A DNA stretch of 14,430 nt. It comes from Bacillota bacterium. GTDB taxonomy: Bacteria > Bacillota_E > RBS10-35 > JAJYVN01. The notes below the pieces were generated by a model that was given only the letters and a program-made list of their open reading frames with translations, had not been told where the DNA came from and made no database searches. The translations under genes were made by a program, and so were the position numbers. The DNA lies in assembly GCA_021846605.1 (NCBI GenBank), contig JAJZWQ010000076.1:1-14430 (forward strand), in the 5' to 3' direction. Below, piece by piece: positions 1 through 5,966 of this stretch (position 1 is its first letter; every line of letters starts with the position of its first letter).

Positions 1-167
1 GGGACGGCCCGAAGGGTATCGTCCCATTTCGGGGGGGTCGTGCGTCTCCGGGCTTCTGGGCGCGTCTGAGAGGATGTGGCCCCTTGGGGGCCGTTTTCAG
101 GGGGCGTTTGGGGCCGTTTGCGCCGCAAAGCCGGTCTGCGGCGCATTTGGGCGGCCGTTTTGAGTTC
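1..167. other. Gene-free left edge with short repeats and hairpins
   Basis: No convincing gene lies between the window edge and the stop of the 77-aa gene at 168. The stretch holds four copies of a GGGGC(C)GTTT word on the plus strand (about 87-97, 101-109, 110-119 and 151-160), a 6-bp GGCCCC/GGGGCC hairpin at 78-92 followed by GTTTT on the plus strand, and a perfect 9-bp inverted repeat at 119-145. The open frames here are out-of-phase shadows. The region could be a terminator area or part of a control region; nothing decides between these. Confidence 0.4.
119..145. repeat. Perfect 9-bp inverted repeat (hairpin)
   Basis: The arms TGCGCCGCA (119-127) and TGCGGCGCA (137-145) are exact reverse complements around a 9-nt loop. 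It lies about 23 bases past the stop of the 77-aa gene on the minus strand, so it could act as a 3' mRNA hairpin or terminator, but no U-tract follows on the minus strand. Confidence 0.45.
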
Positions 168-401
168 TTACTGCGGAGGCGGCGCGCCCAGCGAGCAGCC
201 GTAGGGGCACGCCGCGTCGTGCTCTGCCTCCATCGCCCGCACGGCGAACCGCGCCGCCAGGATGGCATCGGCCAACGCACTCGCCGCGCCCCCGGCATAC
301 GGCCAGTGGCGGCGCGACTGTGCTTCGATCCGATCCAGCGCCTCCCACGTTTCACCCAGCGCGGTCGCCGTGGGGCAAAGCAGAATCACGCGTCCGTGCA
401 T
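168..401 (-). CDS. Small hypothetical protein, 77 aa, overlapping topB
   Basis: I do not recognise this family. The ATG at 401-399 follows a purine-rich GGGAGGGGAT ribosome site that lies inside the 3' end of topB, and the frame overlaps topB by 50 bases, which suggests translational coupling. The protein is mixed in composition. A central alanine-rich helical segment (about residues 40-56) is followed by a CPYGC motif near residues 66-70 that could bind a metal or form a disulfide. It is the last gene of the topB transcript in this window. The strong start context and the overlap make it likely real, but other frames here are also open, so certainty is moderate. Confidence 0.55.
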   Translation of the reverse strand: MHGRVILLCPTATALGETWEALDRIEAQSRRHWPYAGGAASALADAILAARFAVRAMEAEHDAACPYGCSLGAPPPQ

Positions 402-2574
402 GGGGATCCCCTCCCTTCACCTTCAATTTCCCTGTGTTGGTGGCTCCTTGTCCTTGCCCCCGTCCCTTGCCGGCATCCTCAAAGTGGAACGTGACGCGGC
501 CCGCGCCAGCATCCCACTGCAGCCGGGCGCTAAAGGGTTTGCCGCCCGGCTTGCGGGACTTGAACCCCTTGATAACGCTGGTGGGCTTCCCAGAAGCCAG
601 CGTCTTCAGCTGACCATCCGTGAGCCGCTTGCCGCCCACCTCCCGCCACAACGTGAAGCCACATCCCTCCCGCCAGCGGGAACACCCCCACGCCTTGGCG
701 GTCGCGACGATGCGGCCCTGCTGGCACACGGGGCACGGCCCCAAGTCCTCGCCCATGGCCTGGACCGCCTGGCCGCGAATGGCGGCCACGATCTCGGTGG
801 TGAAGGCGCGCATGTCGGCGACAAAGCCCGCCGGGTCGGCCCCGGTGACGATGGCCTCCAAGCGGGCTTCCCAAGCGGCCGTGGTGTCGGCCTGGGTGAG
901 CGCGTCGGGGGCCACGGCCAGCACGGCCTGCCCCTTCGTGGTGGCGATGAGGGCCCGCGTCTTGCGTTCGATGTACCCGCGCCGGGCCATCACCTCTAGC
1001 ACGCGGGCGCGGGTGGCCGGGGTGCCTAAGCCGTGCTTCTCCATCAAGGCCAGCAGGCTGGCGTCGCTGAGGCGGGGCGGCGGCTTGGTCTGGCCACTCA
1101 CCGCCTCCGTACGTGCGACCGTCACGGGAAGCCCGGGGGCCAAGGCGGCGGGCAGGGCAGCCTCGTCGTTGTCGTCGCCGTCGCCGTCACGCGGGCTCTC
1201 GTCCTCGACCGCCGGCGGAGCCAAGATGGCCCGCCATCCGGGGGTGATGACGGCCACGCCGCGCGAAACAAAGCGCTCCCCGCCGATAACCGTCTCCACC
1301 ACGGTGCGGGCGTCCTGGCCCGCCGGGGACAAAGCGGCCAGCAAGCGCCGCCCGATCAGGTCGTACACCTGGCGCTGCGGGTCGGGGGCATCGTCCGGCA
1401 CGGGCTCCCCCGTCGGGATGATGGCGTAGTGGCCCGCTTCCGCTACCTTGGCGTCATCGGTGACGTGGGCCACGGCAAGCGGGGCAGAGAGACCCAACAC
1501 AGAGAATTGGTGGGGGGCTGCCTTGGCGAGCCGCTGCAACCGGTCGGCCAGGGTGGCCGCTACGGCGGCGGTGACGTGCCGGGCACTGGTGCGCGGATAG
1601 CTGGTGGCCTTGTGCTCGTAGAGCCACTGCGCGGCGTCTAAGGTCTCCTGCGCGCTCAGGGAGAGCCGCTGGTTCGCCTCCCGCTGGAGGTCCGACAGAC
1701 TATACAGCAGGGGCGGCTGCAGCGTGACGGTCTGGGTGTCCACGCGGGACACCTGACCCGGCGTGCCGGGCGGGAGGCGAGCGGCCAAGGCCCGCGCCGC
1801 GTCGGCGGGCACGCGATCCGGGTGGTCCGGGTCGGGCGGGTCGGCGGGGTGCCAGATCGCCGGGTACGTGGCCCCGTCGGCCAACGCACAGGTGGCCCGC
1901 ACGCGGGCGAACGCTTCCGGCCGGAAGGCGGCGATCCGCTGGTCGCGGTGCGCAACCAGCGCCAGTGTGGGCGTTTGCACACGCCCCACGCTGAGCGTAC
2001 CGGTACCGGGGGTGCCATGGCGCAGGCTTAAGGCCCGGGTGGCGTTCAACCCCACCAACCAATCCGCCTGGGCACGGGCTTCGGCGGCGGCGGCCAAGCC
2101 GTCGTAGGCGCGGGCGGGCTTCAGGTGGGCCAACGCGTCCCGAATGGCCGCCGGGGTGTTTTCCGATAGCCACAGGCGCGCCACGGGCTGGGTGGCGTGC
2201 AGGTGACGCAGGATCCAGCGGGCAATCAACTCGCCTTCGCGGTCGGCGTCGGTCGCCACGATGATGCGCCCCACGTCGGGCCGAGCCAATAGGTGACCGA
2301 TGACGGCCAGTTGGTCCGCGCCGGGGGCCGTGGGGGTCACGCGAAACGCGGCCGGCAGCATCGGCAGGGTCTCCCACGCCCAACGCTTCCAGGCGGGGTC
2401 GTAGGCGTCGGGCTCGGCCAGGGTCAGCAGGTGGCCGAAGCCCCATGTGACGATGTACTCGCCCGCCGTGAGATAGCCGGCGTGGCGGGTGGGGCGGCCG
2501 GACGGGGACAGCGCCGCCGCGAGATCGCGGCCCACGCTGGGCTTCTCGGCCAGAATCACAGTTTGGGTTGCCAT
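352..2574 (-). CDS. topB: DNA topoisomerase III (type IA), TopB-like, 740 aa
   Basis: A type IA topoisomerase that cuts one strand through a 5'-phosphotyrosine and passes or decatenates DNA. The N-terminal Toprim domain shows VILAEKPSVGRDL (residues 6-18) and the acidic ATDADREGE motif (107-115). LSVGRVQTPTLAL (194-206) is the conserved central strand, and the catalytic tyrosine is Y326 in TSYPRTSAR. A conserved GLGTPATRA block follows. The C-terminus carries a Cys cluster with CPVC at 613-616 and further Cys near 631 and 638, probably a zinc ribbon, then a basic tail. Length fits the TopB/TraE class found on conjugative plasmids, where it resolves replication and transfer intermediates. The ATG follows a near-perfect GAGGAGGTGAT site. 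A terminator hairpin stands only about 10 bases before that site. Confidence 0.96.
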   Translation of the reverse strand: MATQTVILAEKPSVGRDLAAALSPSGRPTRHAGYLTAGEYIVTWGFGHLLTLAEPDAYDPAWKRWAWETLPMLPAAFRVTPTAPGADQLAVIGHLLARPDVGRIIVATDADREGELIARWILRHLHATQPVARLWLSENTPAAIRDALAHLKPARAYDGLAAAAEARAQADWLVGLNATRALSLRHGTPGTGTLSVGRVQTPTLALVAHRDQRIAAFRPEAFARVRATCALADGATYPAIWHPADPPDPDHPDRVPADAARALAARLPPGTPGQVSRVDTQTVTLQPPLLYSLSDLQREANQRLSLSAQETLDAAQWLYEHKATSYPRTSARHVTAAVAATLADRLQRLAKAAPHQFSVLGLSAPLAVAHVTDDAKVAEAGHYAIIPTGEPVPDDAPDPQRQVYDLIGRRLLAALSPAGQDARTVVETVIGGERFVSRGVAVITPGWRAILAPPAVEDESPRDGDGDDNDEAALPAALAPGLPVTVARTEAVSGQTKPPPRLSDASLLALMEKHGLGTPATRARVLEVMARRGYIERKTRALIATTKGQAVLAVAPDALTQADTTAAWEARLEAIVTGADPAGFVADMRAFTTEIVAAIRGQAVQAMGEDLGPCPVCQQGRIVATAKAWGCSRWREGCGFTLWREVGGKRLTDGQLKTLASGKPTSVIKGFKSRKPGGKPFSARLQWDAGAGRVTFHFEDAGKGRGQGQGATNTGKLKVKGGDPHARTRDSALPHGDRAG

Positions 2575-2581
2575 GATGGGA

Positions 2582-2590
2582 TCACCTCCT
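2582..2590 (-). promoter_or_regulatory. Strong Shine-Dalgarno of topB
   Basis: On the minus strand GAGGAGGTGATCCCATC precedes the ATG. This is an almost full match to the 16S anti-SD, with a spacing of 7-8 bases. It fixes the topB start and lies immediately downstream of a strong hairpin with a U-tract. Confidence 0.8.
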
Positions 2591-2599
2591 CATGCGATC

Positions 2600-2629
2600 A
2601 AAAAAGCCCCGCCCGATAAGGGCGGGGCT
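2600..2629 (-). terminator. Rho-independent terminator after the MFS/41-aa genes
   Basis: A perfect 10-bp stem, AGCCCCGCCC (2605-2614) with GGGCGGGGCT (2620-2629), has a 5-nt loop and is followed on the minus strand by six T. It sits 6 bases past the stop of the 41-aa gene and about 10 bases before the topB ribosome site. Confidence 0.9.
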
Positions 2630-2635
2630 CGGGGG

Positions 2636-2761
2636 TCAGTGCGGCCGGTCGTCCGGGGGGTCGGGGCGGGGCGGATGTGTGGGCCCCGGGCGGACCGCCC
2701 ACGCGGCGGAGAGCCAGGCGACAATGGCCGCCGCCGTGAATGCGAGGATGAGGGTGGTCAT
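2636..2761 (-). CDS. 41-aa single-span membrane peptide with proline-rich tail
   Basis: The ATG (2761-2759) overlaps the stop of the MFS gene as ATGA, so the two are probably translationally coupled. Residues about 4-23 form a hydrophobic helix (LILAFTAAAIVAWLS...), followed by AAWAVRPGP and a Pro/Asp tail ending DDRPH. The AAWAVRP stretch and its DNA (15 identical bases, 2694-2708 and 13568-13582) recur near the C-terminus of the 112-aa protein at 13480-13818. The function is unknown; it may be an accessory subunit of the MFS transporter or a small membrane protein of the transfer region. A terminator follows at once. Confidence 0.6.
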   Translation of the reverse strand: MTTLILAFTAAAIVAWLSAAWAVRPGPTHPPRPDPPDDRPH

Positions 2762-4035
2762 ACGGAGGAAATCCCCTCCTTTCCGGTTTGTCCGGTTTGT
2801 CCGGGCGCGGTGGGTGCCGCCGGCTCAGGGGCATGGGGCAATCGCCACAGGGCGAGCCCGCCGGCCGCTAGGGGAAAGGCGGCCAGGAAGGCCAGCGTCA
2901 CCGGTAGCCCGGCCACGGTCACGATCCAACCGGTCGCGAGGCTGGCCACGGCCGCGGCGCCGCCCAAACCCATGGCCCGAGCCGCGAAGACCCGCCCCCG
3001 CATGGACGCAGGCACCAACGTTTGCAACCAGGTGCGCAGGGGCAGTTGATACAGCGCGTTGCACGCGCCGCCTAGGGCGTACAGGGGCACGGTGAGCCAT
3101 AGACGGTGCGAGACCGCCACACCGAGGGTGATCCCGCCGAAGCCCGCGAGCCCCACGGCCACCAAGCCCCGGTAACGCCGGGGATCCTCTCCGCGCCCTC
3201 GCCGCCCCAGTAGCCAGGACCCGCCGGCCATGCCAGCGGCGACGGCGGCCAGCAGCCAACCGAGGTCCCCTTCCGGTCGCCCGAGCAGACGCACGATGAC
3301 GGCGGCGGATGCCGCGTTCAGTCCGGCCACGCCGATGATCCCCACCATCGATAGCAGGAGCAGCCGGCCTACGACGGGTTCGGCCCGGTGATAGGCGAAC
3401 CCGTCACGTAAGTCCGCCCCGAAGGTTCTGCGCGGGGGATCGGTCGGCGTGGGGTCCGGACGCGCTGCGGGCGCGTGGGTCAGTTGGGCCACAGTGACCG
3501 CGGCCACGGCAAAGGCCGCGGCGTCGATGAGGAACGGCGAAGCCGCCCCGGCGTGCGAGACGACGATCCCGATCAGCAGGTACACGGGGATATCTACGGC
3601 GGCGGCCCCCGCCCACAGCGCCCGGTTGGCGGCCATGATTTGCCCGGCGTCCACGGTCTCGGGCGTGAGCGCCCGCACGCTGGGCTTGTATACGAGCCCC
3701 ACGGTCTCGACCAAGAACACGGCCCCGAACGTCCACCACAATTGGCCGATGATGGGGATGGATAGGACCACGGCCGCTCGGATGAGATCCCCGGCCACCA
3801 TCGTTCGCCGGCGATCCCAACGGTCCACCACGCCCCCGGCGGCCCACCCCAGCACCACGGGCGGCAGGAGCCCGGCGAAGAGGATGCCGCCATACGCGGC
3901 CAAGTCGCCGTGGGCCACGCTTAAGGCGAAAACGGCCAACCCCACTTCGACGAAGTTGGCCCCGGCCTTGGAGACCACCTGCGACACCCAGAGCCGCAGA
4001 AAGTCGGGGGATCGATACACGCTGCGCACGGTCAT
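2758..4035 (-). CDS. Major facilitator superfamily transporter, 425 aa
   Basis: A polytopic inner-membrane protein with about 12 hydrophobic segments. The loop 2-3 signature of the MFS is visible as GGVVDRWDRRR (residues 67-77), and RGRVFAARAMG in the second half is the matching loop found in the MFS_3 (EntS-like exporter) group. A soluble loop rich in Pro/Asp/Arg (about residues 190-210) separates the halves. The C-terminus is a short tail with a tandem QTGQTG encoded by repeated TCCGGTTTG units. Substrate is unknown; efflux is the usual role of this group. It lies 33 bases behind the primase gene and overlaps the 41-aa gene by 4 bases. Its start is preceded by a purine-rich GGAAGGGGAGGGC site. 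It is probably cargo in an otherwise transfer-related operon. Confidence 0.88.
   Translation of the reverse strand: MTVRSVYRSPDFLRLWVSQVVSKAGANFVEVGLAVFALSVAHGDLAAYGGILFAGLLPPVVLGWAAGGVVDRWDRRRTMVAGDLIRAAVVLSIPIIGQLWWTFGAVFLVETVGLVYKPSVRALTPETVDAGQIMAANRALWAGAAAVDIPVYLLIGIVVSHAGAASPFLIDAAAFAVAAVTVAQLTHAPAARPDPTPTDPPRRTFGADLRDGFAYHRAEPVVGRLLLLSMVGIIGVAGLNAASAAVIVRLLGRPEGDLGWLLAAVAAGMAGGSWLLGRRGRGEDPRRYRGLVAVGLAGFGGITLGVAVSHRLWLTVPLYALGGACNALYQLPLRTWLQTLVPASMRGRVFAARAMGLGGAAAVASLATGWIVTVAGLPVTLAFLAAFPLAAGGLALWRLPHAPEPAAPTAPGQTGQTGKEGISSV
2764..2779 (-). promoter_or_regulatory. SD/anti-SD hairpin before the 41-aa gene
   Basis: On the minus strand GGAGG (2779-2775) is followed after 6 bases by CCTCC (2768-2764), which lies 2 bases before the ATG. 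The two can pair and hide the ribosome site. It lies within the last codons of the MFS gene, so ribosomes finishing that gene would open the hairpin. This would enforce coupling. Confidence 0.4.
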
Positions 4036-4068
4036 GCCCTCCCCTTCCCTCTTCCCCCGGCCGTCCGG

Positions 4069-4953
4069 CTAGCGGTTGCGCGTGCTGCGATCCGCGGCGA
4101 GCCGGGCGGCGGCCTTCTGCGCCGTCCGCGTGCCGTAGTCACGCCCTTTGCCGTCGCCCTGCCGTGCCGCGTCGATGGCCGCGCCCACTTCGGCCGTGGT
4201 CAGGCCCAGGCGATCCTGGGCGTAGAGCGCCCACGCCAGGTCGCCCCGGCTTTTGTCGCCCCCAAATTTGGGGTCGGCGTGGAAATCCTGGACGCTTTTC
4301 ACGGGGGAGAGCGTGCGGTTTACACGGACGGCCGGCAGGGTCATGGGCCGGACGGGGGCCGGGGTGGGCTCCGGGGCGGCGGGCACGCGGGCAATCAATC
4401 GATCCAGCGCCGCCCGGTCGGCCACGGCCCCGCTGGCTTCGAGCAGTCGCACGGGGGGATGATCGGGATGGTTGGGCTTGCGGTTCTGATAGCCGGGCAC
4501 GCGCCCGGCATGCCGGGCCTGCTTCGCGCCCACTTCAAGCCCCAATTCGTCGGCGATGGCAATCTGCAAGCGCTTCACCTCCGCCTCGGGCAAGCCGGGC
4601 CGGGGGAACCGGATCCACGCCTGGTACCGGTTCGGGCTCGTCTCCACCACGGCGGCGGGCCGGATGCCGAGGGCGGCCAACCGGTCGGGCCGCACGGCGT
4701 CCAAATCGACGCAACACTGCCCCAAGGGCGAATCCGACTGGCCGCTGGGGTGGTACGGGCGCACGTGCAATGCGTCGGCGGGCGTCATTTTCTCGCGGGC
4801 ATGGGCCAATGCGCCGCGCCGGGTGGCGGCCGAATGCGACCACGCCACGGGCCGCCAGTTGGCCCGGCCCTGGGTATCATCGGCGGCGGCGAAACTCAGC
4901 GGGCCGTCGCCGAGGGCTTCCAGGAACCGGGTGGCTTCTTCGTAATCGGGCAC
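4069..4953 (-). CDS. RepB/MobA-type DNA primase domain protein, 294 aa
   Basis: It matches the pattern of the RepB-primase family (archaeo-eukaryotic primase fold) found in mobilizable plasmids. It has an acidic CVDLDAV motif (D83, D85), ETSPNRYQAWIRF (104-116) and ARHAGRVPGYQNRKPNH (146-162), the segment that in relatives reads close to GR.PGF.N.K. A C-terminal helical part with SRGDLAWALYAQDRLGL follows the linker at about 190-215. Such primases start complementary-strand synthesis on single-stranded plasmid DNA during replication or after transfer. It begins with GTG (4953-4951) behind AGAGGAGGAG, a site that overlaps the stop of the upstream membrane-protein gene. Relatives usually have Asp where this one seems to have E140. 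It could also be the replication initiator of the element, as no other Rep is seen. Confidence 0.82.
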   Translation of the reverse strand: MPDYEEATRFLEALGDGPLSFAAADDTQGRANWRPVAWSHSAATRRGALAHAREKMTPADALHVRPYHPSGQSDSPLGQCCVDLDAVRPDRLAALGIRPAAVVETSPNRYQAWIRFPRPGLPEAEVKRLQIAIADELGLEVGAKQARHAGRVPGYQNRKPNHPDHPPVRLLEASGAVADRAALDRLIARVPAAPEPTPAPVRPMTLPAVRVNRTLSPVKSVQDFHADPKFGGDKSRGDLAWALYAQDRLGLTTAEVGAAIDAARQGDGKGRDYGTRTAQKAAARLAADRSTRNR

Positions 4954-4967
4954 GGGATCTCCTCCTC

Positions 4968-5525
4968 TTATTCAAACGTTGAGGCGGGCCTGGCCGGCGG
5001 CTGGTCGTACCCGTTCGCGTAGTCGCACTGGGTGTGTTGCTGCTGCAGGGGCGAGGCCACCACGGCCAGCGGGACTACGCGGCGCGCCAGCGCCGTCGGC
5101 ACGGTCAGCGTGGCCCCTTGATAGCCGGTGTCCAGCAGCGGGCGCCTCTGTGTGGCACGAACTGCCCCCGGCACACGCACGATGACGCTGGGACCGGTGT
5201 AGGAACAACCGGCGGCGGTTGTCGGGGTCAGGGACAAAACGACCATGGTTCGCCCCCCAACCGATGGCATGAAGATCTCCTGGAGGGTGCCGGCCACCTG
5301 CAGCCCGACCGAAACCCTTTCGCCTGCCGTGCGCACACACCGAAAGCTCTCGATGCCGCCGCCGCCGGGTCTGGGATGGGCCACAGTGCACAGGACCGCC
5401 GATGAGGTCCGCGTCACATGGGGGGGCTGGACGGCCCGCCATACCCCGGCCAGCAAGGCGAGAGCTCCGAGAGCGGCCAGCGGATAGCGCCAGGGCGAGA
5501 GAGCGGTCCGGCGTTGCCTAAGCAT
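4968..5525 (-). CDS. Membrane-anchored exported protein of unknown function, 185 aa
   Basis: Not recognised. A basic N-terminus (MLRQRRTALSPWR) and one hydrophobic helix (about 14-30) predict an inside-out single-span anchor, with residues 35-185 outside the cytoplasm. The exported part is rich in beta-forming Val/Thr and has four cysteines (C46, C63, C107, C167), which could form two disulfides. I chose the second ATG (5525) because AGGAGG lies 7 bases before it; the ATG at 5531 is too close. A second AGGAGG stands 9 bases further up (TAGGAGGTGTAGGAGG). The stop overlaps the ribosome site of the primase gene, so they form one operon. The topology resembles accessory subunits of transfer channels (VirB8-like in topology only), but no sequence motif supports that. 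Confidence 0.68.
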   Translation of the reverse strand: MLRQRRTALSPWRYPLAALGALALLAGVWRAVQPPHVTRTSSAVLCTVAHPRPGGGGIESFRCVRTAGERVSVGLQVAGTLQEIFMPSVGGRTMVVLSLTPTTAAGCSYTGPSVIVRVPGAVRATQRRPLLDTGYQGATLTVPTALARRVVPLAVVASPLQQQHTQCDYANGYDQPPARPASTFE

Positions 5526-5531
5526 GCGCAT

Positions 5532-5547
5532 TCCTCCTACACCTCCT
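5532..5547 (-). promoter_or_regulatory. Tandem Shine-Dalgarno sites
   Basis: On the minus strand TAGGAGGTGTAGGAGG carries two complete AGGAGG sites 9 bases apart in front of closely spaced ATG codons (5531 and 5525). The downstream site fits the 5525 start. The upstream one may be a standby site or the remnant of a duplication. Confidence 0.55.
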
Positions 5548-5551
5548 ACAC

Positions 5552-5585
5552 AAAGAAGAAGCCCCGCCAGGGGCGCGGGGCTTCT
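5552..5585 (-). terminator. Terminator after the 95-aa gene
   Basis: An 11-bp stem, AGAAGCCCCGC (5557-5567) with GCGGGGCTTCT (5575-5585), is followed by a T-rich tail (TTCTTTG) on the minus strand. It lies 12 bases past the 95-aa gene's stop. Positions 5552-5581 are an exact 30-base copy of 5924-5953. Confidence 0.8.
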
Positions 5586-5597
5586 CGGCACGGGGAA

Positions 5598-5885
5598 TCA
5601 GTGGCCATGGTCGGGCGGGCGGTCCTTGGGGATCGCCGTCCTCACGCGCATATCCACGATGCGGACGCGGGGGGAATGCAGCATCGCGCTCACGTCGTGA
5701 TGCGCGACTTCCGCAATGATCACCCCGTCGGGCGTCGCAATGGTGTAATCTTCCTCCTTCTGGGAAGCTTGCCCCTTCTCCTTCTTCTCGTCGCCAGGTT
5801 CGCCCTCGGACCGTAGCGCGTCCAGCAACTGATCGTCGGTCAGGGCACGGATCGCGGCCTTGTCGAGCCTTTTGTCGGCGTCCAT
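5598..5885 (-). CDS. Small charged hypothetical protein, 95 aa, with DHGH tail
   Basis: Not recognised. The first half is very polar (a helix near 8-27, then a Glu/Lys-rich linker at about 28-45). The second half looks like a small beta domain (YTIATPDGVIIAEVAHHDVSAML, then a Val/Arg-rich strand). The protein ends PPDHGH, like two other small proteins in this window. No signal peptide or membrane helix is seen. The ATG follows AAAGGAGGTGA, a perfect anti-SD match, but that site can fold into a CCTCC-GAAA-GGAGG hairpin. Hairpin terminators stand directly before and after the gene, so it may be a separately tuned single-gene unit. Confidence 0.72.
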   Translation of the reverse strand: MDADKRLDKAAIRALTDDQLLDALRSEGEPGDEKKEKGQASQKEEDYTIATPDGVIIAEVAHHDVSAMLHSPRVRIVDMRVRTAIPKDRPPDHGH

Positions 5886-5894
5886 GTGTTTTCA

Positions 5895-5908
5895 CCTCCT
5901 TTCGGAGG
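5895..5908 (-). promoter_or_regulatory. GNRA-loop hairpin covering the ribosome site of the 95-aa gene
   Basis: The minus strand reads CCTCC GAAA GGAGG, a 5-bp GC-rich stem with a GAAA tetraloop. Its 3' arm is the Shine-Dalgarno, placed 9 bases before the ATG. This could hold translation low until opened by heat, a ribosome or a protein. The stem is short, so the effect may be mild. Confidence 0.45.
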
Positions 5909-5920
5909 AACCTCTTCACA

Positions 5921-5953
5921 AAAAAAGAAGAAGCCCCGCCAGGGGCGCGGGGC
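5921..5953 (-). terminator. Terminator after the surface-protein gene
   Basis: GCCCCGC (5933-5939) pairs with GCGGGGC (5947-5953) and is followed on the minus strand by TTCTTCTTTTTTT. AGCCCCG (5932-5938) can also pair with CGGGGCT (5956-5962), giving an alternative, longer-looped stem. Bases 5924-5953 are identical to 5552-5581, so this is a duplicated terminator. Confidence 0.85.
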
Positions 5954-5966
5954 GTCGGGGCTGGGG

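Noticed and set aside
262..999. Long plus-strand open frames opposite topB, the surface protein and the relaxase
   Set aside because: High GC leaves antisense frames open; these translate to low-complexity Arg/Gly/Pro/Ala sequence without ribosome sites or motifs.
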